A stretch of 6,833 nt of DNA, taken from contig CATPCN010000201.1 in the NCBI GenBank assembly GCA_955652855.1, positions 1 through 6,833 on the forward strand, given 5' to 3'. Position numbers and translations under genes: made by a program. The stretch comes from an uncultured Chthoniobacterales bacterium (lineage in GTDB: Bacteria > Verrucomicrobiota > Verrucomicrobiae > Chthoniobacterales > UBA10450). Numbering within the stretch: position 1 is the first letter of the stretch; each line of letters opens with the position of its first letter. Below the pieces are notes generated by a model. It saw only the letters and a list, made by a program, of their open reading frames with translations, had not been told where the DNA came from and did no database searches. This document shows, piece by piece, positions 1 through 6,475 of this stretch.

Positions 1-1719
1 AAAGAATTCGCGGGGAAAAATGTGCTCATCGTCGGCGGAGGTGATTCCGCCTTGGAGACCGCCGTCGCGCTGACAACATCCGGCGCGCACGTCACGCTCA
101 GTTATCGGCGTAAAGAACTTTCGCGGGCCAAGCCGGAGAACGTCGCTAAGATCGACATGTTGGTGCGCGACGCTTCGGCGGACGTGCAAATCGAGAAACC
201 GACTTCGGAGCGCGTGAACGTCGCGATGACCAGCGGAATGCACCGCGAGAAGAAGACAGGTTCTTTAAAAGTCGCGCTCGGGACTGAAGTGACGCGGATC
301 GAACCGGATCGCGTTCATCTTAAAAACGGATCGGAAGAAACTTTGCCTAACGACATCGTCTTCACGATGCTCGGTCGCGAAGCGCCGCTCGATTTTTTCC
401 GGCGCTCGGAAATTCCAATCGCGGGGGAATCGACAACGAGCGGCTGGGTTGCGCTCACCATTTTTCTCGCCCTCTGCATTTTCGTTTACTCTTGGAAATC
501 GGGCGGGTTTGGCGAAACGTGGTTGAATCCGTGGCCGGAGAACATGCCGCGCCTGCTCGACTCGTTAGGCGGCTGGTTCCATTCGCAAATCGCAGACCGC
601 TCGACGCTCATCGGTACGATCGCTGTTTCGCTCAAGTCGCGCTCGTTTTATTACACGTTTCTTTACAGCAGCTTGATCGTCAGCTTCGGCATCGCGCGCA
701 TTCGCCGGCGCAAAACTCCTTACGTCACGCTGCAAACGATCGTGCTCATGCTCGTGCAACTGGTTCCGCTTTTTCTTCTGCCCGAAATCATTTTGCCGTG
801 GCTTGGTTACAACGGCGTGTTCGACCATGGTCTTGGCAAAACAATCGCCGATCATCTTTTCGAATCTTACATTCCGCAGGCGCAATACGACGCGCATCAA
901 TGGCCGGTGTGGGGACATCCACGCGCTTACTGGCGGGCTTACGGTTTCGTGCTCGCGTGGCCGCTCATGGTTTACAACGTTTTCACCGACGCGCCGATCG
1001 CGTGGTGGCTCGTGATCGCTTTCGTGCAAACGTTTGTGCTCATTCCGCTGCTCATCTGGCGCTACGGCAAAGGCGCATATTGCGGCTGGATTTGTTCGTG
1101 CGGCGCGCTGGCCGAAACAATGGGCGATCAGCAGCGGCAAAAAATGCCGCACGGTCCGTTTTGGAACCGGTTAAACATGGCGGGGCAGGCGATTCTCGCG
1201 CTCGCATTTCTTCTTCTCATCGTGCGCGTGGCCGGGTGGATCTGGCCGCAATCTTGGGCCGCTTCGAGTTTTCACATGTTGCTCGACGGAAAAAACGGGA
1301 ACGGGCAGGTCGTGAACTATGCGAGCTACAAATGGTTCGTCGATGTTTTTCTCGGCGGTGTCATCGGCGTCGGCCTTTACTTCAAATATTCCGGACGCGT
1401 TTGGTGTCGATTTTTCTGTCCGCTCGCCGCGCTCATGCACATCTATGCGCGCTTCTCGCGCTTCCGGATTTTTCCGGAAAAATCGAAATGCATTTCGTGC
1501 AACGTCTGCACGTCGGTTTGCCATCAAGGCATCGACATCATGAGCTTCGCGAACAAAGGTCTGCCGATGAAAGATCCGGAATGCGTGCGCTGCTCGGCCT
1601 GCGTTCAACAATGTCCGACCGGCGTGCTCTCGTTCGGTCATTACGACGGCAATCGGCGAATCGTGCTCGACAAAATTCCGGCGTCGCCTGTCCGCATGCG
1701 CGAAGGCGCGCACGCATGA
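1..1719 (+). CDS. Fusion of NAD(P)-binding (thioredoxin reductase-like) module with NapH/NosR-type membrane polyferredoxin, 5' partial
   Basis: The frame is open through the left edge, so the N-terminus is missing; the GTG at 22 is not a credible start, because it lies inside the NAD(P)-binding Rossmann motif. Residues here are numbered from codon 22. The GGGDSALE motif (5-12) and SRAKPEN (34-40) resemble the pyridine-nucleotide domain of YpdA/thioredoxin-reductase-like flavoproteins (about 1-135). About seven hydrophobic segments follow (roughly 141-158, 207-225, 236-256, 305-322, 327-346, 387-407, 435-455). They include NapH/NosR-type cysteine clusters C354-x3-C358-S-C360 and C462-x3-C466-P. 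The C-terminal tail carries two [4Fe-4S] ferredoxin motifs, C490/C493/C496/C500 and C521/C524/C527/C531-P. The likely role is membrane electron transfer from NAD(P)H through flavin and Fe-S centres to a quinone or another acceptor; the partner cannot be told from the sequence. The usual C-terminal FAD segment of such flavoproteins is not visible before the first membrane helix. The domain calls are firm; the physiological role is not. The next gene starts 54 nt downstream in the same frame. Confidence 0.88.
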   Translation, partial: KEFAGKNVLIVGGGDSALETAVALTTSGAHVTLSYRRKELSRAKPENVAKIDMLVRDASADVQIEKPTSERVNVAMTSGMHREKKTGSLKVALGTEVTRIEPDRVHLKNGSEETLPNDIVFTMLGREAPLDFFRRSEIPIAGESTTSGWVALTIFLALCIFVYSWKSGGFGETWLNPWPENMPRLLDSLGGWFHSQIADRSTLIGTIAVSLKSRSFYYTFLYSSLIVSFGIARIRRRKTPYVTLQTIVLMLVQLVPLFLLPEIILPWLGYNGVFDHGLGKTIADHLFESYIPQAQYDAHQWPVWGHPRAYWRAYGFVLAWPLMVYNVFTDAPIAWWLVIAFVQTFVLIPLLIWRYGKGAYCGWICSCGALAETMGDQQRQKMPHGPFWNRLNMAGQAILALAFLLLIVRVAGWIWPQSWAASSFHMLLDGKNGNGQVVNYASYKWFVDVFLGGVIGVGLYFKYSGRVWCRFFCPLAALMHIYARFSRFRIFPEKSKCISCNVCTSVCHQGIDIMSFANKGLPMKDPECVRCSACVQQCPTGVLSFGHYDGNRRIVLDKIPASPVRMREGAHA

Positions 1720-1773
1720 TCGGCCCAGAGGAGGGGGCTTGCCAGGATCGACATAAACGATTCAAATCGGCGC

Positions 1774-2715
1774 ATGAACGGCGAGCGCAAGATCGAGATT
1801 TTCGCGCCATTCGGCGAATCGTACGAGCGGATGAAGAAGATTCTTTTTCAGCCGTTCGATTTAGCGAAGTGGTTTGTGATGGGCTTCGCGGCTTTTCTCG
1901 CTGGAAATTTCGGTGGCGGGTTCGGTTATTCCTGGCCAAACCGATTCAACGCTTCGCACGCAATTCATCAGAATCAGTTTGCGACTGCGCCGCACTTGGA
2001 ACCGTGGGCCGTCATCGCAATTGGCGCTCTCGTTTTTTTCATCTTCGCGCTCATCATCGTCTGGATTTGGCTCGCTTCGCGCGGCCGATTTATTTTCACC
2101 GATTGCATTGTGCAAAATCGCGGAGCGATCGTGCAGCCGTGGCATGAATTTCGAAACGAAGGGAACAGCTACTTTCTTTTTTCGCTCGCGGTTGCGACGG
2201 CGAGCATGCTGTTCGTTGCGGTGTTGGTGCTCGCGATTTTTGTTCCGTTTGGGCTGTTCGGCCACGCATCTCATCCGGCGAATACGTTACTCGTTGTGAT
2301 TTTTGTCGCCCTGTTCTTTATCATTTGGATGTGCGCGGCTTTGTTCTTCGGACTGGCGAGCTATTTCATGGTGCCGGTCATGTACATTCGGCGTTGCCGC
2401 GCGCTCGAAGCTTTTCGTCAAGCGATCAGCCTAATCGCGCACAATCTCGCGCCGTTCGTTTTGTTCTGCTTGTTCTGGATCGTCTTGTGGATGGCATTCG
2501 TCATCGTGAGCATGCTCGCAGCTTGTTTGACCTGCTGCATCGCGGCGCTTCCCTACATCGGCACGGTGATTCTGTTGCCGGTGTTTGTGTGGTTGCACAC
2601 TTTTGGTTTCTGTTTTCTGCGACAATTCGGGCCGGAGTACGATGTCTGGACTAAGGTGACGCCGTCGGAAGTCCAGCCGACAACATCGACATTGCCACCG
2701 CCACTGCCGGCGTAA
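1774..2715 (+). CDS. Multi-pass inner-membrane protein of unknown function (DUF7544/DUF4013-like in style)
   Basis: This 313-residue protein starts at ATG 1774, the first standard start in this frame after the TGA at 1717-1719. ATG 1834 (Met20) is a later alternative. The N-terminus (1-28) is polar and probably cytoplasmic. Hydrophobic segments follow at about 31-50, 77-100, 133-160, 170-200, 224-252 and 255-282, some long enough to be paired helices, giving about 6-7 membrane passes. A polar stretch between the second and third segments (103-131, with RGRFIFTDCIVQN and PWHEFRNEG) and a basic RRCRALEAF stretch (206-214) look like conserved cytoplasmic loops. This layout recalls the DUF7544/DUF4013-type membrane proteins near the glycerophosphodiester phosphodiesterase membrane domain, but I assign it from style only. 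The tail (298-313) is rich in Pro and Thr. No catalytic motif is seen. It may be co-transcribed with the upstream redox gene, 54 nt away. It has no Shine-Dalgarno sequence at normal spacing. Confidence 0.85.
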   Translation: MNGERKIEIFAPFGESYERMKKILFQPFDLAKWFVMGFAAFLAGNFGGGFGYSWPNRFNASHAIHQNQFATAPHLEPWAVIAIGALVFFIFALIIVWIWLASRGRFIFTDCIVQNRGAIVQPWHEFRNEGNSYFLFSLAVATASMLFVAVLVLAIFVPFGLFGHASHPANTLLVVIFVALFFIIWMCAALFFGLASYFMVPVMYIRRCRALEAFRQAISLIAHNLAPFVLFCLFWIVLWMAFVIVSMLAACLTCCIAALPYIGTVILLPVFVWLHTFGFCFLRQFGPEYDVWTKVTPSEVQPTTSTLPPPLPA

Positions 2716-2726
2716 AAACAGACGCT
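2709..2726. terminator. Weak hairpin between convergent genes, possible terminator
   Basis: A 5-bp stem (GGCGT at 2709-2713 with ACGCT at 2722-2726, one G-T wobble) encloses an 8-nt loop. It overlaps the end of the rightward membrane-protein gene and fills the 12-nt gap before the stop of the leftward PHP-GT gene. On the + strand only three T follow, and on the - strand there is no T-run, so it is a poor intrinsic terminator. It is recorded because no better candidate lies between these converging genes. Confidence 0.2.
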
Positions 2727-2727
2727 T

Positions 2728-5127
2728 TCAGTCCGCGGTCGATGCCCAAAATTTTCGGAACGCATTGGGCCAGCTTCGGTCCACCACGCTTTGCCGCGCG
2801 TTGCGAGCGATGCGCGCACGCATCTCCGCGTCGCGCGCCAACCTCTCAACGGCGCGAACGAAATCATCCACGTCGTGACCTTTCGTGATCAAACCGTTGA
2901 CGCCGTCTTCAACCAACTCTTTCGGGCCGCCTTGATCGGACACCACGACCGGCAAGCCGGATGCCTGAGCTTCGATGATGACGTTCCCGAAAGTATCGGT
3001 CGTGCTCGGGAAGGCAAAGATATCGGCCGACGCATACGCCGTCGCCAGCGGGACACCAGTGAGAGAGCCGGTGAAAAATGCATCCGGCAATGTTTCCGCG
3101 AGCGCTTTCGAGTAAGGGCCATCGCCAACAAAAAAAAGTTGCAGCGGCAAAGTTTTCCGTAACCGCTGGTAGGCCATCGCCAGAACATCGAGATCTTTTT
3201 CGCGCGAGATTCGGCCCACATAGAGCAGGCGCAAATCGCTTCCGTTCGCGCCGAAGCGTCCCCAGAATTTCGGATCGCGCCGCCTCGGGTTAAACAAATT
3301 AGTGTCGAGCCCGCGCGGGAGAATCTTCAACTTCTCCGGATCGAATCCGCGGTCGATCCAACCGCGGCGATACAGCTCGGAGTTCACGAAGACGGTATCG
3401 AGCTGCCCGTAAAACCAGTGCATGTAATTCCAGGCGAAGCTTTCGAGAAAACTGTCCTCGGTCAAGATACGAATGTATTGCGGAAAATCGGTGTGATAAA
3501 TTCCGCTCGTCTTCAGATTCAACATCTTGGCCGCGAGCAGTGCGGTCACGCCGATCGGTCCCGGTGTGCTGATGATGATCTCGGTGAATTGCTCGCGCTG
3601 CACGTAGTCGAGCATTTGCAGAATCGGCGGGAAACTTAATTTCTGCAGCTCGTATTCCGGCAGCTCAAATTCGCCGATCGGACGAAAGTTTTTGATCGGA
3701 ATATCGTCGATGTGCAGCTCGCGGCGAGACGTGACGACGACTAACTCTTCGCCGGCTGCGACAGCAGCCGCGGTCATCTTTTGAATTGTGGTGGCGACGC
3801 CGTTCACATCCTCGAGCGTGTCGGTAAACCAGGCACGCTTCCGATTTTGTAAGACTGGCGGAATCGTCCCAGTTAATTGAAGACACACTTCGCGCAGCCA
3901 GGGTCGAGATGGCGCCTGGCTATGAAATCCGTAGATGTAGGGCGCGAGCACGACCAGGATCGGCACGATTCCGCTGAGAGCCTGAATACTTTCCAAAATG
4001 TTTCCGCCGCTGATTTGCTTGACGAATTTTTCGAAAAGCCGGAACGCCAACTGTTCGCAAACGAGATTAGCCATCAGAAACGTGCGTCGCTCTGGCTCGT
4101 CGACGCCGTCCAATTCCTTCGCCAGCATCGCCTTCACTTCCGACCGCGCGAAATAACCGGAAAGTTCTTTCCAGAGCGAAACGTTGGTTGGCTTGGCGAG
4201 TTCGAAAATTTTTCCGGACATCACGCCCTGGGCAAAGAACTCGACCTTCTGGCGCAACGTGAATTCAGTGGGGTCGCGGCCTTCCATGAACCGCGAAAAC
4301 ATCGACTCCACAACCTTCGCACCGGGTCCGAGCTGCTCGGTGAAGCGGTCCTGAATGAAACAGGACAGCGTATTATAAAATCCGTGCGACAAGGCAAGGG
4401 GACTACCGGCATGGCCGCGTGGCGCGCAGGAACCCGCGCGCACGTGCTCGAGAAACTTTGCCGGCGAACGCGCACTCGGCGTTTCCGTGTAAGCGGAGGC
4501 GACAAACTGCCCGCCATGATCATCGGAGCCGCCGGTAAAGATTTTTCGCCACGATTCCGAATGCGTTGGAGCAAGATTGTGGCGGTTGGCGAGCTCGTCG
4601 ATTTTCTCCGGCGTTAGATCGACAAGAATTTTCTGGGCGAGCTCGCTCAAGAGCGCATCACGCAACCCGTTGATCCCCTCGAAGTGCTTGAAGAGCAGGA
4701 TCAAGCGCTCGAGGTGGGACGCCGTCAACTTGCCGTTGATGCTGTAAAGAGGATGAGCGACCGCGTGGGCAATTTGTTCGTGCTGCAGAAACCCCTGAAG
4801 ATCGAGAATGTTCTCTCGGAGCCGCGCAATTTCCACGTGCTGCGCTTCCGATATTCCCCAAACAAGCAGATGAACTTTGCACGGATTTTGAGGAAAATAA
4901 GTCGTAACCTGTTCGCTGATAAAAGAATTCGGTAACTCTGAAAGCGCGAGGCAGCCTTCGATCGTATCGTGGTCCGTGATCGTGACGAAGTTCATTCCGC
5001 GCGCTCGAAGCGCCGCATGCAGCTCGCGCGGATCGGAATAACTATCGGGAAAATCAAAGCGCCGGAAGAGCCATTCCTCCGAGCGCGCGCTGAAACGCGA
5101 GTGAATGTGAAGATCGCAGCGGCTCAT
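2728..5127 (-). CDS. PHP-domain metallohydrolase fused to a GT4-family glycosyltransferase
   Basis: The protein has 799 residues, starting at ATG 5127-5125 directly before the PHP signature. The N-terminal PHP domain (about 1-245) keeps the expected metal ligands: DLHIHS (H7, H9), TDHDT (D52, H53), E72, H86, AHAVAHP (H121, H125) and SDDHGG (D202, D203, H204). PHP domains hydrolyse phosphoesters. A helical linker (about 250-430) contains a hydrophobic stretch at 387-400 that could touch the membrane. From about 432 (FTDTLEDVNGVATTI) a GT-B fold of the GT4/MgtA-like type begins. GRISREKDLD (638-647) carries the donor-phosphate-binding R639 and K644; GDG follows at 668-670. The E-x7-E site appears as D711-x7-E719 in TDTFGNVIIEAQASG. 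The likely role is transfer of a sugar from an NDP-sugar to a lipid or glycan, with the PHP half acting on a phosphorylated substrate; donor and acceptor are unknown. The deacetylase-like gene lies 6 nt upstream on the same strand, so the two are probably co-transcribed. Domain identity is sure; substrate is not. Confidence 0.93.
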   Translation of the reverse strand: MSRCDLHIHSRFSARSEEWLFRRFDFPDSYSDPRELHAALRARGMNFVTITDHDTIEGCLALSELPNSFISEQVTTYFPQNPCKVHLLVWGISEAQHVEIARLRENILDLQGFLQHEQIAHAVAHPLYSINGKLTASHLERLILLFKHFEGINGLRDALLSELAQKILVDLTPEKIDELANRHNLAPTHSESWRKIFTGGSDDHGGQFVASAYTETPSARSPAKFLEHVRAGSCAPRGHAGSPLALSHGFYNTLSCFIQDRFTEQLGPGAKVVESMFSRFMEGRDPTEFTLRQKVEFFAQGVMSGKIFELAKPTNVSLWKELSGYFARSEVKAMLAKELDGVDEPERRTFLMANLVCEQLAFRLFEKFVKQISGGNILESIQALSGIVPILVVLAPYIYGFHSQAPSRPWLREVCLQLTGTIPPVLQNRKRAWFTDTLEDVNGVATTIQKMTAAAVAAGEELVVVTSRRELHIDDIPIKNFRPIGEFELPEYELQKLSFPPILQMLDYVQREQFTEIIISTPGPIGVTALLAAKMLNLKTSGIYHTDFPQYIRILTEDSFLESFAWNYMHWFYGQLDTVFVNSELYRRGWIDRGFDPEKLKILPRGLDTNLFNPRRRDPKFWGRFGANGSDLRLLYVGRISREKDLDVLAMAYQRLRKTLPLQLFFVGDGPYSKALAETLPDAFFTGSLTGVPLATAYASADIFAFPSTTDTFGNVIIEAQASGLPVVVSDQGGPKELVEDGVNGLITKGHDVDDFVRAVERLARDAEMRARIARNARQSVVDRSWPNAFRKFWASTAD

Positions 5128-5133
5128 GGCGAA

Positions 5134-5952
5134 TTAGGAACGGCTCCCGGAGCTCGCCCGCTTCTCCGCGATCCAATCGCGGTAGGTTGTCGGTTCGCGC
5201 GTGCCAGACATTTGCTCAATGAATCGCACGATTTGCCGCCAAATCGCCGGATAATTGAAATCCACGGGATGAATACTCAGCCGCACGAGCGGCGCGGCCT
5301 TGAGTTGTCGAATCAGCGCCGCGTTCCATGCCAGACTCACAGCGCGTCGCCAGCCATTGCGCACACTGTAAACGACGGAGCGCGCTGGAAAAGTTTGGCC
5401 GGAGCGCAGATCGCGCACGTGTCTCAGTCGAGTCGTGTATTCCATTTCAGCATCGGCCGCCGCGCGCTCCGCTTCCGCGTTTAGCAGCCAGGCCGGAGCG
5501 ATAAATCCGAGCGGTCGCAAACCCGCCGCGACAAATTCATCGCGCGCTTGCGAGATTCTTCGAAACGCTTCGTCGTAATCAAGATCGTAAAACTCGCCTT
5601 CGTCCTGAGTGTAGACCCGCGTAATTAGACGTTCGCGCAAACTTTCGTTCGAGCGTCGGGGTCGTTCATGAAAATAACCGTGAATCACGATTTCGTTTCC
5701 TTGTTCCTCCAGACTTTGCAGCCAGCGCACGAATGACGAATCGAACGTCGCAGCGCCGCTGTGATGATAATTCGGCACGACCAAGATCGAGCAGCGCTTC
5801 ACGCCGCGGCGCACAAGATCGACAATAATTTTTTCACACGCCTCGCGTGTGACCGGCGCGACATCGTGCACCGAGACGATGAGCGGTCGGCGCGCCGCCG
5901 CGGCTGAAGCAGCGAGAAAAGATGGCAGCGAAGTCGCGGCAGCGCCATTCAC
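5134..5952 (-). CDS. DUF2334 polysaccharide-deacetylase-like protein
   Basis: The protein has 272 residues. The start is GTG at 5952-5950: the frame is open back to TGA at 6000-5998 without another standard start, and the next candidate (GTG for Val28) falls inside the conserved core. The fold is that of the NodB/CE4 superfamily in its DUF2334 variant. Visible motifs are SVHDVAP (27-33, metal-site H29 and D30 in place of the usual TFDD), HGYFH (91-95, H91 and H95), FIAPAWLL (150-157) and RLSIHPVD (224-231, H228). The enzyme is expected to use a metal ion to remove an acyl group, such as N-acetyl, from a sugar; the real substrate is unknown. No signal peptide or membrane helix is clear, although residues 1-20 are Ala/Ser-rich, so a cytoplasmic place is likely. 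It lies 48 nt downstream of the EVE gene and 6 nt upstream of the PHP-glycosyltransferase gene, suggesting a shared transcript and a shared glycan or glycolipid substrate with the latter. Confidence 0.9.
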   Translation of the reverse strand: MNGAAATSLPSFLAASAAAARRPLIVSVHDVAPVTREACEKIIVDLVRRGVKRCSILVVPNYHHSGAATFDSSFVRWLQSLEEQGNEIVIHGYFHERPRRSNESLRERLITRVYTQDEGEFYDLDYDEAFRRISQARDEFVAAGLRPLGFIAPAWLLNAEAERAAADAEMEYTTRLRHVRDLRSGQTFPARSVVYSVRNGWRRAVSLAWNAALIRQLKAAPLVRLSIHPVDFNYPAIWRQIVRFIEQMSGTREPTTYRDWIAEKRASSGSRS

Positions 5953-6000
5953 GCAGAAAAGTTTGATGCCCGCTGCGCTAACAACAAGCGCAAAAGTTCA

Positions 6001-6414
6001 TCAACGGCCCATGCGCACAATCTCGCGAAATTCCGTCTCGGTCAGCGGTTGTACCGAGAGACGCGATAATCGGAGCAGCGCAATCTTCTTGAGGCGCGGA
6101 TTTTGTTTGACCGCGTCAAGAGTGACGGGACGGGCGAGCGCTTTCTTCGGCTTTAGATCGACGGCGCTCCAATCGCCGTCCGTCGCGGTTGGATCGACAT
6201 AAGCCGTACGCGAAACTTCCGCAATCCCGATGGCCGCCTTGTCGGTCACGCTGTGATAGAACAAGACTTCGTCTCCCTTTTGCATGGCGCGAAGATTATT
6301 GCGCGCGGTGTAATTTCGGACGCCGGTCCAGCTCGTCTCGCCGTCCGCGAGAAAGTTCATCCAGGAATAAACGGAGGGTTCCTGTTTCACGAGCCAGAAT
6401 CTTTTCATCGACAT
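6001..6414 (-). CDS. EVE-domain protein (THYN1-like, PUA-superfamily fold)
   Basis: The protein has 137 residues from ATG 6414-6412, or 135 from ATG 6408-6406; the sequence opens MSMKRFWLVKQEP, and the second Met matches the usual family start. The whole length is one EVE domain: WLVKQEPSVYSW at the N-terminus, then WTGVRNYTARNNLRAM and KGDEVLFYHS, then IGIAEV and the C-terminal beta-strand region LLRLSRLSV. The family includes human thymocyte nuclear protein 1 and binds modified nucleotides, in several cases modified cytosine in DNA; the ligand here is unknown. The frame stays open upstream to 6663, but that extension runs antisense through the tmk P-loop region and is not coding. The gene ends with two TGA codons in tandem (6003-5998). 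It is divergent from tmk, 61 nt apart, and leads the leftward three-gene group. Confidence 0.93.
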   Translation of the reverse strand: MSMKRFWLVKQEPSVYSWMNFLADGETSWTGVRNYTARNNLRAMQKGDEVLFYHSVTDKAAIGIAEVSRTAYVDPTATDGDWSAVDLKPKKALARPVTLDAVKQNPRLKKIALLRLSRLSVQPLTETEFREIVRMGR

Positions 6415-6475
6415 GCTTAAATAAACCGTGTGTGCGCATTCGACAATCCGCTCCGCATGTTTCAAACTCGCTGCA
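6415..6475. promoter_or_regulatory. Divergent EVE/tmk intergenic promoter region
   Basis: These 61 nt separate two divergent starts and must hold or adjoin both promoters unless transcription comes from further away. For the leftward EVE gene a TTGTCG (6446-6441), 17 nt, TATTTA (6423-6418) arrangement is seen, with 4/6 and 3/6 matches to the sigma-70 consensus. For tmk, TCGACA (6440-6445, 5/6), 17 nt, then CAAACT (6463-6468, 3/6) is possible. The two -35 boxes would overlap. Both proposed -10 boxes end only 3-7 nt before the start codon, which would mean very short leaders or leaderless mRNAs. The region itself is well supported by gene layout; the exact boxes are guesses. Confidence 0.4.

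Noticed and set aside
22..24. GTG 22 as the true start of the redox gene
   Set aside because: It falls inside the Rossmann strand of the NAD(P) motif and the frame is open to the window edge, so the gene begins upstream.
492..2147. A 551-codon + strand frame overlapping the redox gene and the membrane-protein gene
   Set aside because: Its translation is rich in Arg, Ala and His with no domain, and it runs through two well-supported genes in another frame. It is a composition shadow.
3877..4617. A 246-codon + strand frame inside the PHP-glycosyltransferase gene
   Set aside because: It lies antisense to conserved domain sequence, has no recognisable motif and a shadow-like composition.
4969..5484. 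A 171-codon + strand frame across the PHP-GT/deacetylase junction
   Set aside because: It is antisense to both conserved enzymes and its residue pattern is typical of a shadow.
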